Assembly: GCA_963777165.1 (NCBI GenBank)
Contig: CAVZPO010000029.1
Coordinates: 23,774 to 87,773, forward strand
Direction of reading: 5' to 3'
Length of the DNA stretch: 64,000 nucleotides
From: DYJB01 sp963777165
GTDB lineage: Bacteria > Chloroflexota > Anaerolineae > Anaerolineales > E44-bin32
Each line of letters opens with the position of its first letter. The stretch's first letter is position 1. Of this stretch, positions 46,014 to 54,018 are shown in pieces. The notes under the pieces are model-generated. The model was given only the letters and a program-made list of their open reading frames with translations. It searched no databases and was not told where the DNA came from. Made by a program: the position numbers and the translations under genes.

Positions 46014-46883
46014 ATGAAATCCCATCCCGTATTGCTCGCCTTGTCACTCACCTTGATGGCCACCCTGGCCTGCTCCGTCGCGATCCCATCGGTGGACATC
46101 ATGACCGGCCCCGAGACCGAGACAGTGATCGCAGTGCCGCGATTGTCGGACCCCTCGCAGGAGGCGTACGTGACGCTGGCCTTCGGCGCCAATGAATTGC
46201 GTCTCTCCCCTGGCGCAGAGCAGGGCCTGGTGAGCGGGACGGTCCGGACCAACTTGAAGGACTTCGAGCCCCGGGTGACGATCAACGGGGCCGACATCCG
46301 GATCGAGCAGGGCGATCTCGACGTTCAGGGGCTGCCCAACTTCAGCGCTGATGATGTCATCAACCTTTGGGACCTCAAGCTGGGTGCCGACCCGATCCGC
46401 CTGCGGATCACCGGCGGTGCCTATCAGGGGGAGGTCGATCTTGGCGGACTGGCGCTGACTGACCTGTATGTCTCGGATGGCGCCGCGACGGTCAAGGTCG
46501 ATTTCTCTGCCCCCAATACTGTCGAGATGAGCAGCCTGCGCTACGAGACGGGCGCTTCGACTGTCGAGCTGCGCAATCTGGCCAACGCCAACTTCGCTTC
46601 GATGAACTTCCGCTCCGGCGCCGGCACGTACACGCTGGACTTCGGCGGGACGCTGCGGCAAGACGCACACATCGATATCGAGTCAGGCTTGAGCACGCTG
46701 ACCATCGTCGTCCCTCAGGATACGGCGGCGGAGGTCGAGGTCTCGGGCGGGCTTTCGAGCGTCAATGCCAGCGGGGCGTGGGTGATGCGCGACAGCTCGC
46801 GCTACGAGATCGAAGGGGATGGTCCCCGGCTCCGGTTCGATATCACGATGGGTGCCGGGACGGTGAACCTGGAAACCCGCTGA
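46014..46883 (+). CDS. Lipoprotein with adhesin-like (toastrack/LiaF-type) beta domain
   Basis: A 289-aa exported lipoprotein. MKSHPVLLALSLTLMATLAC is a lipoprotein signal with lipobox LATLAC (Cys20). The rest is an extended beta-strand protein with a repeating pattern (VTLAFGANELRLSPGAEQGL, ITGGAYQGEVDLGGLALTDL, MNFRSGAGTYTLDFGGTLRQ, ESGLSTLTIVVPQDTAAEVE), typical of the toastrack/DUF2154 domains of LiaF-like envelope-stress proteins. GGAGG (46004-46008) lies within a GGACC-GGA-GGTCC hairpin (45999-46011) that could mask the ribosome site. TATACT (45974-45979) is a likely -10. Confidence 0.7.
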   Translation: MKSHPVLLALSLTLMATLACSVAIPSVDIMTGPETETVIAVPRLSDPSQEAYVTLAFGANELRLSPGAEQGLVSGTVRTNLKDFEPRVTINGADIRIEQGDLDVQGLPNFSADDVINLWDLKLGADPIRLRITGGAYQGEVDLGGLALTDLYVSDGAATVKVDFSAPNTVEMSSLRYETGASTVELRNLANANFASMNFRSGAGTYTLDFGGTLRQDAHIDIESGLSTLTIVVPQDTAAEVEVSGGLSSVNASGAWVMRDSSRYEIEGDGPRLRFDITMGAGTVNLETR

Positions 46884-47043
46884 CGGCTGCCCGTTCTGGA
46901 GGGCTGTGCCGATGGCGCAGGCGCACGCAGCCTGCGCCGTTTGTCGATTTTGCCCTGCCCCTGTCGGCCAGGAACCGAGTACACTCCTGTGATCTACGCG
47001 GCCATGCCGCCATACCCCACTCGATCCGAGGAGGAGATCCGTC

Positions 47044-47685
47044 ATGTACAGGTATGCCCTTGTGCTGCTCTTGGTGGGAGCGTTCACGCTCAGCTGCGCG
47101 GTGACCGGCGCCACGCCCGCGCCGGCTGGTGAGACCGGGGTCTTGTTTCAGGACGATTTCTCGGACCCGGGATCCGGTTGGGATCAGGTCTCATTCGAGA
47201 CCGGATTGACCGACTACGCGGACGGCGTCTACCGGATCTACGTCAACGAAGCCAGCGTGGACTACTGGGCCAATCCTGGGCGCAGCTACACCGATGTGCG
47301 CGTGGAGGTCGAGGCCACCAAGGTCGGCGGATCGGATGACAACGACATGGGGATCATCTGCCGCTACCAGGACGCGGACAACTTCTACTTTGCCGTCATC
47401 TCGAGTGACGGGTTTGCCGGTATCGTCAAGGCGGAAGGTGGAGAGCAGACTCCGATTTCGAGTGAGGCGCTCGAAGCCTCGGATGCCGTGCGGAAGGGCG
47501 ACACCACCAACACCATCCGCTTCGATTGCGTGGGGGATTCGCTCACCCTGCTGGTTAACGGCACACAGGTCGCCACCGCCACTGACGCCGAGTGGTCAAA
47601 GGGCGATGTGGGGCTCGTAGCGGGTACATTCGATACGCCTGGCACAGACGTTCACTTCGACAACTTCGTCGTCCGAGAACCCTAG
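47044..47685 (+). CDS. Lipoprotein with concanavalin/laminin-G-like domain
   Basis: A 213-aa lipoprotein. MYRYALVLLLVGAFTLSC is the signal and lipobox (Cys18). A jelly-roll type domain follows: LFQDDFSDPGSGWDQVSFET, ADGVYRIYVNEASVDYWANP, DNDMGIICRYQDADNFYFAV and DVHFDNFVVREP. It is the FxDDFxxxxxGW...YxF.I pattern of DUF1080-like sugar-binding or glycosidase accessory domains. The ligand is unknown. GGAGGAG precedes ATG 47044. Followed by a strong hairpin terminator. Confidence 0.75.
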   Translation: MYRYALVLLLVGAFTLSCAVTGATPAPAGETGVLFQDDFSDPGSGWDQVSFETGLTDYADGVYRIYVNEASVDYWANPGRSYTDVRVEVEATKVGGSDDNDMGIICRYQDADNFYFAVISSDGFAGIVKAEGGEQTPISSEALEASDAVRKGDTTNTIRFDCVGDSLTLLVNGTQVATATDAEWSKGDVGLVAGTFDTPGTDVHFDNFVVREP

Positions 47686-47756
47686 CGAGGCCGAGGCGTT
47701 TTGATTGCGAGGGGAGCCGGTAAGAAGCTTCCTGTGCGCCACGGAATGGAAAGCAA

Positions 47757-47783
47757 GGCGGGCCGCGCTCTGCGCGGCCCGCC
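47757..47783. terminator. Strong GC hairpin, probably bidirectional terminator
   Basis: Perfect 12-bp stem (47757-47768 with 47772-47783, loop TCT). On the minus strand it is followed by TTGCTTT. It lies between the convergent 47044 and 47805 genes. Confidence 0.65.
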
Positions 47784-47804
47784 TTCGCGGTTCAGCGGAT
47801 TGGG

Positions 47805-48002
47805 CTAGCGGCCGGTGCGCGTAACGGACGAAGGGCGGGAGTCGCCTGGCGACGCGGGCGACATGCGCCGGAAGACATCCAATGCCGTCGCCCGCAGCAG
47901 GGCGGCCGACTCGGTGTCGATCCGCTTCTGCTCTGGGTGGGGTCGGCGCAGCTCGTCGATGGGCGTGGCCTTCATCGTTTGCCATCCGTCATAGGGCAGC
48001 AT
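47805..48002 (-). CDS. Small hypothetical protein (65 aa)
   Basis: I do not recognise this protein. ATG 48002 (MLPYDGWQTMKATPIDELRR) has GAGGTGA 5 nt upstream, and the gene ends next to a strong terminator on its 3' side, so it looks like a real short gene. The sequence is charged and probably helical in the middle (DTESAALLRATALDVFRRM), with a Ser/Pro/Arg-rich tail. It has no signal or membrane segment. Confidence 0.5.
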   Translation of the reverse strand: MLPYDGWQTMKATPIDELRRPHPEQKRIDTESAALLRATALDVFRRMSPASPGDSRPSSVTRTGR

Positions 48003-48197
48003 CGTTCACCTCGCTGCCAGACTGGATGCAAGTTCCGGGCCGGGGCAGGCGCTGGAGGATAGGGCTCTGGTACTACCGGACGGAATGATGGCCGGGGATC
48101 GAGCTGGGCGTCGGTGGGCAGACGCCGTCTGGGCTTGGGGCGCAACCTGAGCGGGCGGGAAATCACTCAGACGAGAAGGACGGCGAAACCCGAACGG

Positions 48198-49805
48198 CTA
48201 GGGTGAGGCCGGGGGCCAGATGTCCGGCCACAGCCACCGGGGCTGGTCCGCGACCGCCCGGAGCTCTTCCTCGTTCACCCAGCCGGAGGTCTCCGAGAAG
48301 GCGACCTTCCACCAGTGGGCCCCACGAGCGAGGACGCCATCGGTCTGTTCGGTGTGAGCGACGATCTCTCCGACAATCCCCTCGGGGAGCAAGGCGGCGA
48401 CGTCGAAGTTGTCACCCGGGCCCAGCCGGAGCTGCGTCTCTGCCACGGTGACCACGGTCTGGGAGGGCTTGAAGCGGCGGGAGTTCTCGGGCGGCTCGAC
48501 GACGATCATCATCAGCCCGTTCGCCACCTGGCGCTCGGTGCCGTCGGAGGGTACGTTCCGGACCCTGCCTTGCACCCACATCGTCGACGATCCGCCGCCG
48601 TCCTGGTTGATGCCCCACCTCGCACCGAGCGTGTCGCGGCAGAAGCGTCCGAGCTCGTCGATGGTCATGCCGATGCTGCGGCCGGGATCGCGCCCGTCGA
48701 CGACGACGAAGAAGATCCAGTCGTCATTGAAACACACGGCCGTGCGCGGGTTTCGTGCGGTTGCGCCGAGATCCGTGAAGGTCCGAATGTCCCCGTCGAG
48801 CAGAAAGTCAAAGCTGCCCCCCACACCGGCGTAGGTCTTGGTCCAGTCCAGCCCCTGCCAGGTGTTGCAGTGAGGGCCAAGGTCGGTGATCTCGAGGGAG
48901 ACGCCGATTTCATCTCCCGGCCGTGCGTAGCGTTCGAGCAGCGTGCGCGCGCTGCCAGACGCCGAGACAATGATGGAGTTGAAGGGCAGGGCGGCGGGAA
49001 TGACGTCCGCCCGCAGCTCGCGGATCGTCCCGCGGGCCATGGCGGGCAAAGGAAGGATCAGGAGGGGGCGCTCCATCTCGACCAGCATGTTGATGCGGCC
49101 GATGCCGACGCTCGGCGGGAGCCCTGAGCCGGGGGTGAGCACAATCAAGTCGTTCCCCTCGCCCTCGACATCGACCCCATCGATGGGTTGGGTAGCGCGG
49201 CGGGTCAGGTAGCTGAGAACCTGCTTCTCCGGTCGGTGGAACACGCACTGCCCAATGAAAGCCTGCCGGTCGAGCGTCCAGGCGAACCCGCTGCCTCCCC
49301 CCAGGCTGCGGTACCACTTGGTGTAGACACCGGAATGGACGACGCCGCTCTCCGGCACACCCGTGCTCGTGTCATAGAACGACCCGTTGATGGCAACGAC
49401 CACCTGATTGCGGTTGCCCCACGTCCCGCCCCAGGCGTTGAGGGCCTGGTCGTAGCGCGGCGCCATTTGGCTGACCGTTTCTTTGCCGGCGCCGATCTCG
49501 CCCAGGGCGATGCCGCTGTCGATGATCAGGTCTTCTCGCGCTCGATCCATCCGCGCAACGTACGCCCGGTTCGGCCCGGGCAAGGAGAACTCGCGGTAGT
49601 CGATGCCATCGACCAGCGGCTGCCACCCGTCTTCTGCACCCGCCGGCGCCGAGGCGAGGGCCAGGAGGAGGAGGAGCAAAGCTGCCCGGGCGTACGCCGC
49701 GCCAAGGCGAACGCCACGCGGCGCCGCGCGGCGAGCATGGCGGCCCGGGCGAACAGGCTTGGTATCGGGCGACGCGGCTCGAGCCGATCTGATTCGCAAT
49801 GTCAT
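48198..49805 (-). CDS. Secreted phosphodiester glycosidase (NAGPA domain) with C-terminal SH3b domain
   Basis: A 535-aa exported protein. A long basic N-terminus leads into a hydrophobic segment at about residues 40-55 (AALLLLLLALASAPAGA), a signal peptide or anchor. The phosphodiester glycosidase domain follows: AINGSFYDTSTGVPESGVVH, RTAVCFNDDWIFFVVVDGRD, and GINQDGGGSSTMWVQGRVRN with the catalytic-type DGGGS. After VANGLMMIVV an SH3-type module (ETQLRLGPGDNFDVAALLPE, HWWKVAFSETSGWVNEEEL) probably binds cell wall. Family members remove N-acetylglucosamine from phosphodiesters or act in exopolysaccharide turnover. The start codon is uncertain. Confidence 0.85.
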   Translation of the reverse strand: MTLRIRSARAASPDTKPVRPGRHARRAAPRGVRLGAAYARAALLLLLLALASAPAGAEDGWQPLVDGIDYREFSLPGPNRAYVARMDRAREDLIIDSGIALGEIGAGKETVSQMAPRYDQALNAWGGTWGNRNQVVVAINGSFYDTSTGVPESGVVHSGVYTKWYRSLGGGSGFAWTLDRQAFIGQCVFHRPEKQVLSYLTRRATQPIDGVDVEGEGNDLIVLTPGSGLPPSVGIGRINMLVEMERPLLILPLPAMARGTIRELRADVIPAALPFNSIIVSASGSARTLLERYARPGDEIGVSLEITDLGPHCNTWQGLDWTKTYAGVGGSFDFLLDGDIRTFTDLGATARNPRTAVCFNDDWIFFVVVDGRDPGRSIGMTIDELGRFCRDTLGARWGINQDGGGSSTMWVQGRVRNVPSDGTERQVANGLMMIVVEPPENSRRFKPSQTVVTVAETQLRLGPGDNFDVAALLPEGIVGEIVAHTEQTDGVLARGAHWWKVAFSETSGWVNEEELRAVADQPRWLWPDIWPPASP

Positions 49806-49998
49806 CAGCAGTTCGCCAATCCCATCTTCAGCCTCGCATGGATGACTGTCAGTCGCTCCGTTTGACCCCTGGCTGCGTCCTAGTATACCCAGTCACCGGG
49901 GCCATCGCCGGGGAGTCGGTCGGAACCGCCCAGCCTGACCCTGGATGTCGCCGGGGAGAGATTGCCCCAAGCGCAGACTTCGTATACAGTCGCAGGAC

Positions 49999-50953
49999 AT
50001 GGCCATGATGCAACCTCCCGAGCCCGAGACGCGCCGAATCGGCTGGCTCATCCTCCCATCGACGCGTCGCTTCTTCGAAGCCGCCGAGCGCGGCACGTAT
50101 GTCATGGTCCCGCCGGCTGCATGGCTACTTCTACGCCCGCTGGACCTATCTCTACATTGGGATTGGGATTGGGGAACACCCGATCGCACGATGGATCGGC
50201 CCGTTGACGCGCGCCCTCGGTTCCAGGGCTCGGGCCTCCGGCCCCGACCATCCGACGACGGCCGACGGCTACCATGGGAAGGTGCTGCCTCTCGAGGCGG
50301 CACGGCAGTTGATCCGTGTCCAGGAATCGATTTCCCTGGGCGACCTCGAAAACGTCATCCCCTATCGGCTGGCCAGGGAGCTGGTGCTGGAAGACCCCGA
50401 TCACATCGTGGCCTTGGAATGCCCCTGCCGCTCCGCCCGCGCAACTCCGTGTTTACCGCTCGACGTATGCCTGGTCGTCGGCGAGCCATTCGCAAGTTTC
50501 ACGGCTGAGCACCACTCCGGCCGAGCGCGGTGGATCACCTCCGGTGAGGCGGAGAGCATCCTGGAGCGCGAGCATGCGCGGGGGCATGTCCAGCATGCCT
50601 TCTTCAAGGATGCGATGCTCGGGCGCTTCTACGCGATCTGCAACTGCTGCCCCTGCTGCTGCGGCGCGATGCAGGCCCATCGTCAGGGAACCCCCATGTT
50701 GGCCGCCTCCGGCTATCGTGCCCTGGTCGATCCTGCAGGCTGCAGCGGGTGTGAGGTCTGTCTCGACGCCTGTCCATTCGACGCACTCCGGATGCAGGAC
50801 TCCGTCCCGTTTCCCGAACCGGGGAAGTGCATGGGCTGCGGCGTGTGCGTCTCCGCCTGCACGGCCGGTGCGCTCTCCCTGGTGCGCGACCCTCAGCAAG
50901 GCATCCCCCTCGAGCTCGACCGCCTGATGCAGGCCGCGGCGGCGCGCGGCTGA
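49999..50953 (+). CDS. 4Fe-4S ferredoxin-type protein, interrupted by one +1 frameshift
   Basis: About 317 aa after removing one C from CCC at 50109-50111; before the break GWLILPSTRRFFEAAERGTY, after it RRLHGYFYARWTYLYIGIGI. The C-terminal half has two ferredoxin clusters (CSGCEVCLDACPFDALRM and CMGCGVCVSACTAGALSL). The middle has extra cysteines (LECPCRSARATPC and ICNCCPCCCGAMQ) that could bind another cofactor. This pattern occurs in predicted anaerobic electron-transfer proteins of unknown partner. An extended N-terminal domain with WTYLYIG may contact the membrane. TATACA (49983-49988) is a possible -10. Confidence 0.8.
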
Positions 50954-50998
50954 ACCGACCGTGGGAATCGGCAATGTGCTGCCCATGTTGAGCTACGT

Positions 50999-51958
50999 AT
51001 GACCGCCGCTCCTCGCCCCCGGCTGGAGATCGACTCGGGGATCGCGCGCGGCGTACGCGTGCGCGGGCTGAACCGCGCCTGCGACGCCATTCAGCGCCAG
51101 TTCGAGACCTCGTTGACCCGGTCGGGACCGGATCAGGCGGATGCTCTGCGTTCCATGGGTGCCGAGATCCTCACCGTCCTCGAAATCGTCGGCGTGGCGT
51201 GCGATCGCGCCGATGTCAGCCCGCAGGAGTTCCCGCTTCCTGCTCGTCGTGCGTTCGCCTGGCTAGGACTGCTCGCGGACGCCGACCACCGCCGCACACA
51301 CCTGCAAGCTCTTCAGGCTGCCGCAGCCGTCGATCCACGCGTGCGGACCCGCTTCTACAACTCCACGGCTCTATATCGGCTCTCGCCGCAAGACGGGGTG
51401 GTCCATCTGACCGCGCACGAGGCTTTCGTCGGCGCGCCGCAAGATGTGCTCCACGCGCTTGTGCGCCTGGGCGTGCCGTACTCGCGCAAGCGCGCCCTGC
51501 GCGCACGGGTGACGACCCACACCGAAACGGCCGAATTCCGATCCGCCCTGGAGGGGCTGGACCGGTTCAACCGGCCTGCCGAAGACGCGGGACGGGGCCG
51601 CCACATCGACCTGGATGCCGTCTACGCGCGCGTCGAACGCGCCTACTTCGGCGGTCGGATGGCCCGCCCTCACCTGGCTTGGAGCCGCAGCGTCTTGCGC
51701 CAGGAATTCGGCCGCTATGAAGCGTCGCGGGACACGGTCACGCTCAACCGCGCCCTGGACCAACCGGATGTCCCCGAGATGATTGTGGAGTACGTCATGT
51801 ATCACGAGCTGCTCCACAAGGCGTTGGGCGTTCGCATCCAGTCCGGCCGACGGCAGGTGCACAACCGTGCCTTCCGCGATGCGGAAGGGCGGTTCGTTCA
51901 GCGGGCAGAAGCTGAAGTCGCCTTGAAGCGACTGGGGGAACAACTCCGACGGGGTTGA
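50999..51958 (+). CDS. SprT-like zinc metallopeptidase
   Basis: A 319-aa predicted cytosolic protease. The HExxH zinc site is VMYHELLHKALG near residue 265, with a third ligand likely in VHNRAFRDAEGRF; the order and the preceding GGRMARPHLAWSRSVLRQEF are typical of SprT domains (related to the DNA-protein crosslink protease Spartan). The N-terminal ~150 residues (ALRSMGAEILTVLEIVG and on) are unrecognised. No DNA-binding motif is evident. ATG 50999 is 46 bp after the Fe-S gene, so the two may be cotranscribed. Confidence 0.8.
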   Translation: MTAAPRPRLEIDSGIARGVRVRGLNRACDAIQRQFETSLTRSGPDQADALRSMGAEILTVLEIVGVACDRADVSPQEFPLPARRAFAWLGLLADADHRRTHLQALQAAAAVDPRVRTRFYNSTALYRLSPQDGVVHLTAHEAFVGAPQDVLHALVRLGVPYSRKRALRARVTTHTETAEFRSALEGLDRFNRPAEDAGRGRHIDLDAVYARVERAYFGGRMARPHLAWSRSVLRQEFGRYEASRDTVTLNRALDQPDVPEMIVEYVMYHELLHKALGVRIQSGRRQVHNRAFRDAEGRFVQRAEAEVALKRLGEQLRRG

Positions 51959-52018
51959 TCTTGCCTGCCGTGCGGGCAGTCGGAACGCAGCTCCCCGCTG
52001 GTGCTTCGAGGCGAGCAT

Positions 52019-52027
52019 TGGCATAAT
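52019..52027 (+). promoter_or_regulatory. Extended -10 promoter of argF
   Basis: TGG directly before CATAAT (TGnCATAAT, 52019-52027) about 43 bp before ATG 52070. No good -35 is present, as is common for extended -10 promoters. Confidence 0.45.
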
Positions 52028-52069
52028 TGCCCTGCTGGTCCGCACTCGATCCGACGGGAGAGGGAATCC

Positions 52070-53071
52070 ATGGGCTTTAACCTGCGCCACCGCAGCTTCC
52101 TCAAGGAACTCGATTTCACACCGGGAGAGCTGGAGTACCTGCTCAAGCTTTCCGCCGACCTCAAGGCCGCCAAGTACGGCGGGTACGAGAGGCCGAGGTT
52201 GAAAGGCAAGAACATCGCCTTGATCTTCGAGAAGACGTCGACGCGCACCCGGTGCGCGTTCGAGGTGGCGGCCCTCGATCAAGGCGCTCACGTCACCTAC
52301 CTTGGTCCGGAGGGCTCGCAGATCGGCCACAAGGAGTCGATGAAGGATACGGCGCGCGTGCTCGGGCGCATGTATGACGGGATCGAGTACCGGGGCTTCG
52401 CGCAGGCTACGGTCGAGACGCTGGCGGCATACGCAGGCGTGCCGGTTTGGAACGGGCTGACCGACCAGTTCCACCCGACGCAGACGCTGGCCGACGTCCT
52501 GACGATGAGCGAGCACTGCGAGAAGCCTCTTGGCCAGATCGCTTTCTGCTACCTGGGAGACGCGCGGAACAACATGGGTAACTCGCTGATGGTGATGGGG
52601 TGCAAGCTTGGCATGGATGTCCGGCTGTGCGCCCCGCGCAGCCTGTGGCCGGCGGAAGAGCTGGTTCGGACGTGCCAGGCGATTGCGGCCGAGACCGGTG
52701 CGCGGCTGACCGTGACCGAGAAGGTAGACGAGGGCATACGCGGCGTCGATTTCGTCTATACGGACGTCTGGGTCTCGATGGGCGAGCCGAAGGAGGTCTG
52801 GGATGAGCGCGTCAAGCTGCTCAAGCCCTACCAGGTGACCCTGGATGTCCTGCGCCGGAGCGGGAACCTGAATGTGAAATTCATGCACTGCCTGCCGGCG
52901 TTCCACAACCGGGAGACACGGATGGGGGAGGACATCTTCCAGAAGACCGGGCTGGATGGGCTCGAGGTGACGGAAGAAGTGTTCGAGTCCGGGCAGTCGA
53001 TTGTCTTCGATCAGTCGGAGAACCGGATGCACACGGCCAAGGCGGTGATGGTCGCCACACTGGGCGACTAG
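52070..53071 (+). CDS. argF: Ornithine carbamoyltransferase
   Basis: A 333-aa enzyme joining carbamoyl phosphate and ornithine to give citrulline in arginine synthesis (or the reverse in the arginine deiminase route). FEKTSTRTRCAFEVAALDQG is the carbamoyl-phosphate site, then WNGLTDQFHPTQTLADVLTM, VYTDVWVSMGEPKEVWDERV with the ornithine-side SMG loop, and FMHCLPAFHNRETRMG with the catalytic Cys. GGGAGAGGGA precedes ATG 52070. No other arg genes are nearby, so biosynthetic versus catabolic use cannot be told. Confidence 0.96.
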   Translation: MGFNLRHRSFLKELDFTPGELEYLLKLSADLKAAKYGGYERPRLKGKNIALIFEKTSTRTRCAFEVAALDQGAHVTYLGPEGSQIGHKESMKDTARVLGRMYDGIEYRGFAQATVETLAAYAGVPVWNGLTDQFHPTQTLADVLTMSEHCEKPLGQIAFCYLGDARNNMGNSLMVMGCKLGMDVRLCAPRSLWPAEELVRTCQAIAAETGARLTVTEKVDEGIRGVDFVYTDVWVSMGEPKEVWDERVKLLKPYQVTLDVLRRSGNLNVKFMHCLPAFHNRETRMGEDIFQKTGLDGLEVTEEVFESGQSIVFDQSENRMHTAKAVMVATLGD

Positions 53072-53179
53072 CACCGACCTGTTCAGGAGCGCCACCCCGG
53101 ACCGGGCGGGCTTCGGATCTCGCATGGACTGTGAGCGTTTCTGCCCGGCGCACCGGGCGAGAGGATCCACGCACACCGC

Positions 53180-53656
53180 ATGGAATCGGCCCTGGCGTAC
53201 GGCGCCATAGACCTGAGCCGGATCACGGACGGCCTGTTTATCTCGGACTGGCCCGAAGAGTCCGATGCGCCCATCCTGGAGGCAAACGGTATTCGACTGC
53301 TGCTGTCCATGCACTGGCGTCGTCCGTCGCCCGTCTACCGTCGGCCGCCGTTCTCCACCGTCTGGCTCCCGACGATCGACTCGCCGATCACGCCGCTGCC
53401 CGTGCCGACGCTGCGCACCGGCGTGCTGGCCGCGCTTCCGGCCCTCGCGCGAGGCGAAGGCGTCCTGGCGCACTGCGTCTTCGGACGACATCGCGGCGTG
53501 GCGATGGCGTGCTGCGTCCTGATCGGGCTTGGCTATACCGCCGAACAGGCCATGGCCCTGGTTGACCAGCGGCGGGCCGTGGCGGATCCCCACGTCTGGT
53601 ACATCCGCCGGCGGATTGAGGCTTTCGAGCGCGATTGGAATTCCCACCGGCATTGA
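53180..53656 (+). CDS. Dual-specificity phosphatase-like protein
   Basis: A 158-aa protein. AHCVFGRHRGVAMACCVLIG contains the HC-x5-R phosphatase loop with the nucleophilic Cys and the phosphate-binding Arg. The preceding RITDGLFISDWPEESDAPIL, LLLSMHWRRPSP and LPTIDSPITPLPVPTL match the early fold and general-acid Asp loop of cyclin/DUSP-type phosphatases. It is probably cytosolic. The substrate (protein, phosphoinositide or RNA cap-like) is unknown; inositol-phosphate synthase is encoded 2 kb away, but no functional link is shown. Confidence 0.8.
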   Translation: MESALAYGAIDLSRITDGLFISDWPEESDAPILEANGIRLLLSMHWRRPSPVYRRPPFSTVWLPTIDSPITPLPVPTLRTGVLAALPALARGEGVLAHCVFGRHRGVAMACCVLIGLGYTAEQAMALVDQRRAVADPHVWYIRRRIEAFERDWNSHRH

Positions 53657-53771
53657 TGGGGGTCACGAATCCCGGGGCCACAAGGAAGCCAGCTGGGGAC
53701 AACTCGTCTTTGGTTGCCATCGGCGCCAGGGGTTGACTTGCTGGTCTCGGGTGGAATGCTGCCGGGACAGA

Positions 53772-53799
53772 ACAGGGACGACCGGATGGTCGTCCCTGT
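53772..53799 (-). terminator. Hairpin downstream of tRNA-Pro
   Basis: A perfect 12-bp stem (53772-53783 with 53788-53799, loop GGAT), 6 bp past the tRNA CCA end on the minus strand. It is followed by TCTGTCC, only weakly T-rich. Confidence 0.6.
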
Positions 53800-53805
53800 G
53801 TCTGC

Positions 53806-53883
53806 TGGTCGGGGCGGGCGGATTTGAACCGCCGACCTCACGGACCCGAACCGTGCGCTCTAGCCGAACTGAGCCACGCCCCG
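53806..53883 (-). tRNA. tRNA-Pro, anticodon CGG
   Basis: Read on the minus strand, acceptor CGGGGCG pairs perfectly with CGCCCCG. The D arm is GCTC...GAGC, the anticodon stem CACGG/CCGTG with loop TTCGGGT, and the T arm GGCGG-TTCAAAT-CCGCC. The anticodon at loop positions 3-5 is CGG, reading Pro codon CCG. A genomically encoded CCA (53808-53806) follows discriminator A at 53809. C at position 1 is typical of tRNA-Pro. A hairpin follows. Confidence 0.95.
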
Positions 53884-54018
53884 AGACGGTGCCTCAGGCG
53901 CTGGCGCTTGAGGACCTAGGCATTCTACCCTATTTGAGGCCGGGGCTCAAGGGAAGGGGAGCCATGGGGACCTCCGAGCTCAAGAGGACGCAGGGTGTCG
54001 CCATGGAAATCCTGCTGG

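Noticed and set aside
51371..53653. A 760-codon open frame on the minus strand opposite the SprT-like gene, argF and the phosphatase
   Set aside because: It is antisense to three genes with clear catalytic motifs, and its own composition (His/Arg/Asp/Gly-rich, no motif) is that of a GC-rich shadow frame.
53806..53883. Integration site of a mobile element at tRNA-Pro
   Set aside because: No integrase, no duplicated tRNA 3' end, and only housekeeping-type genes on both sides.
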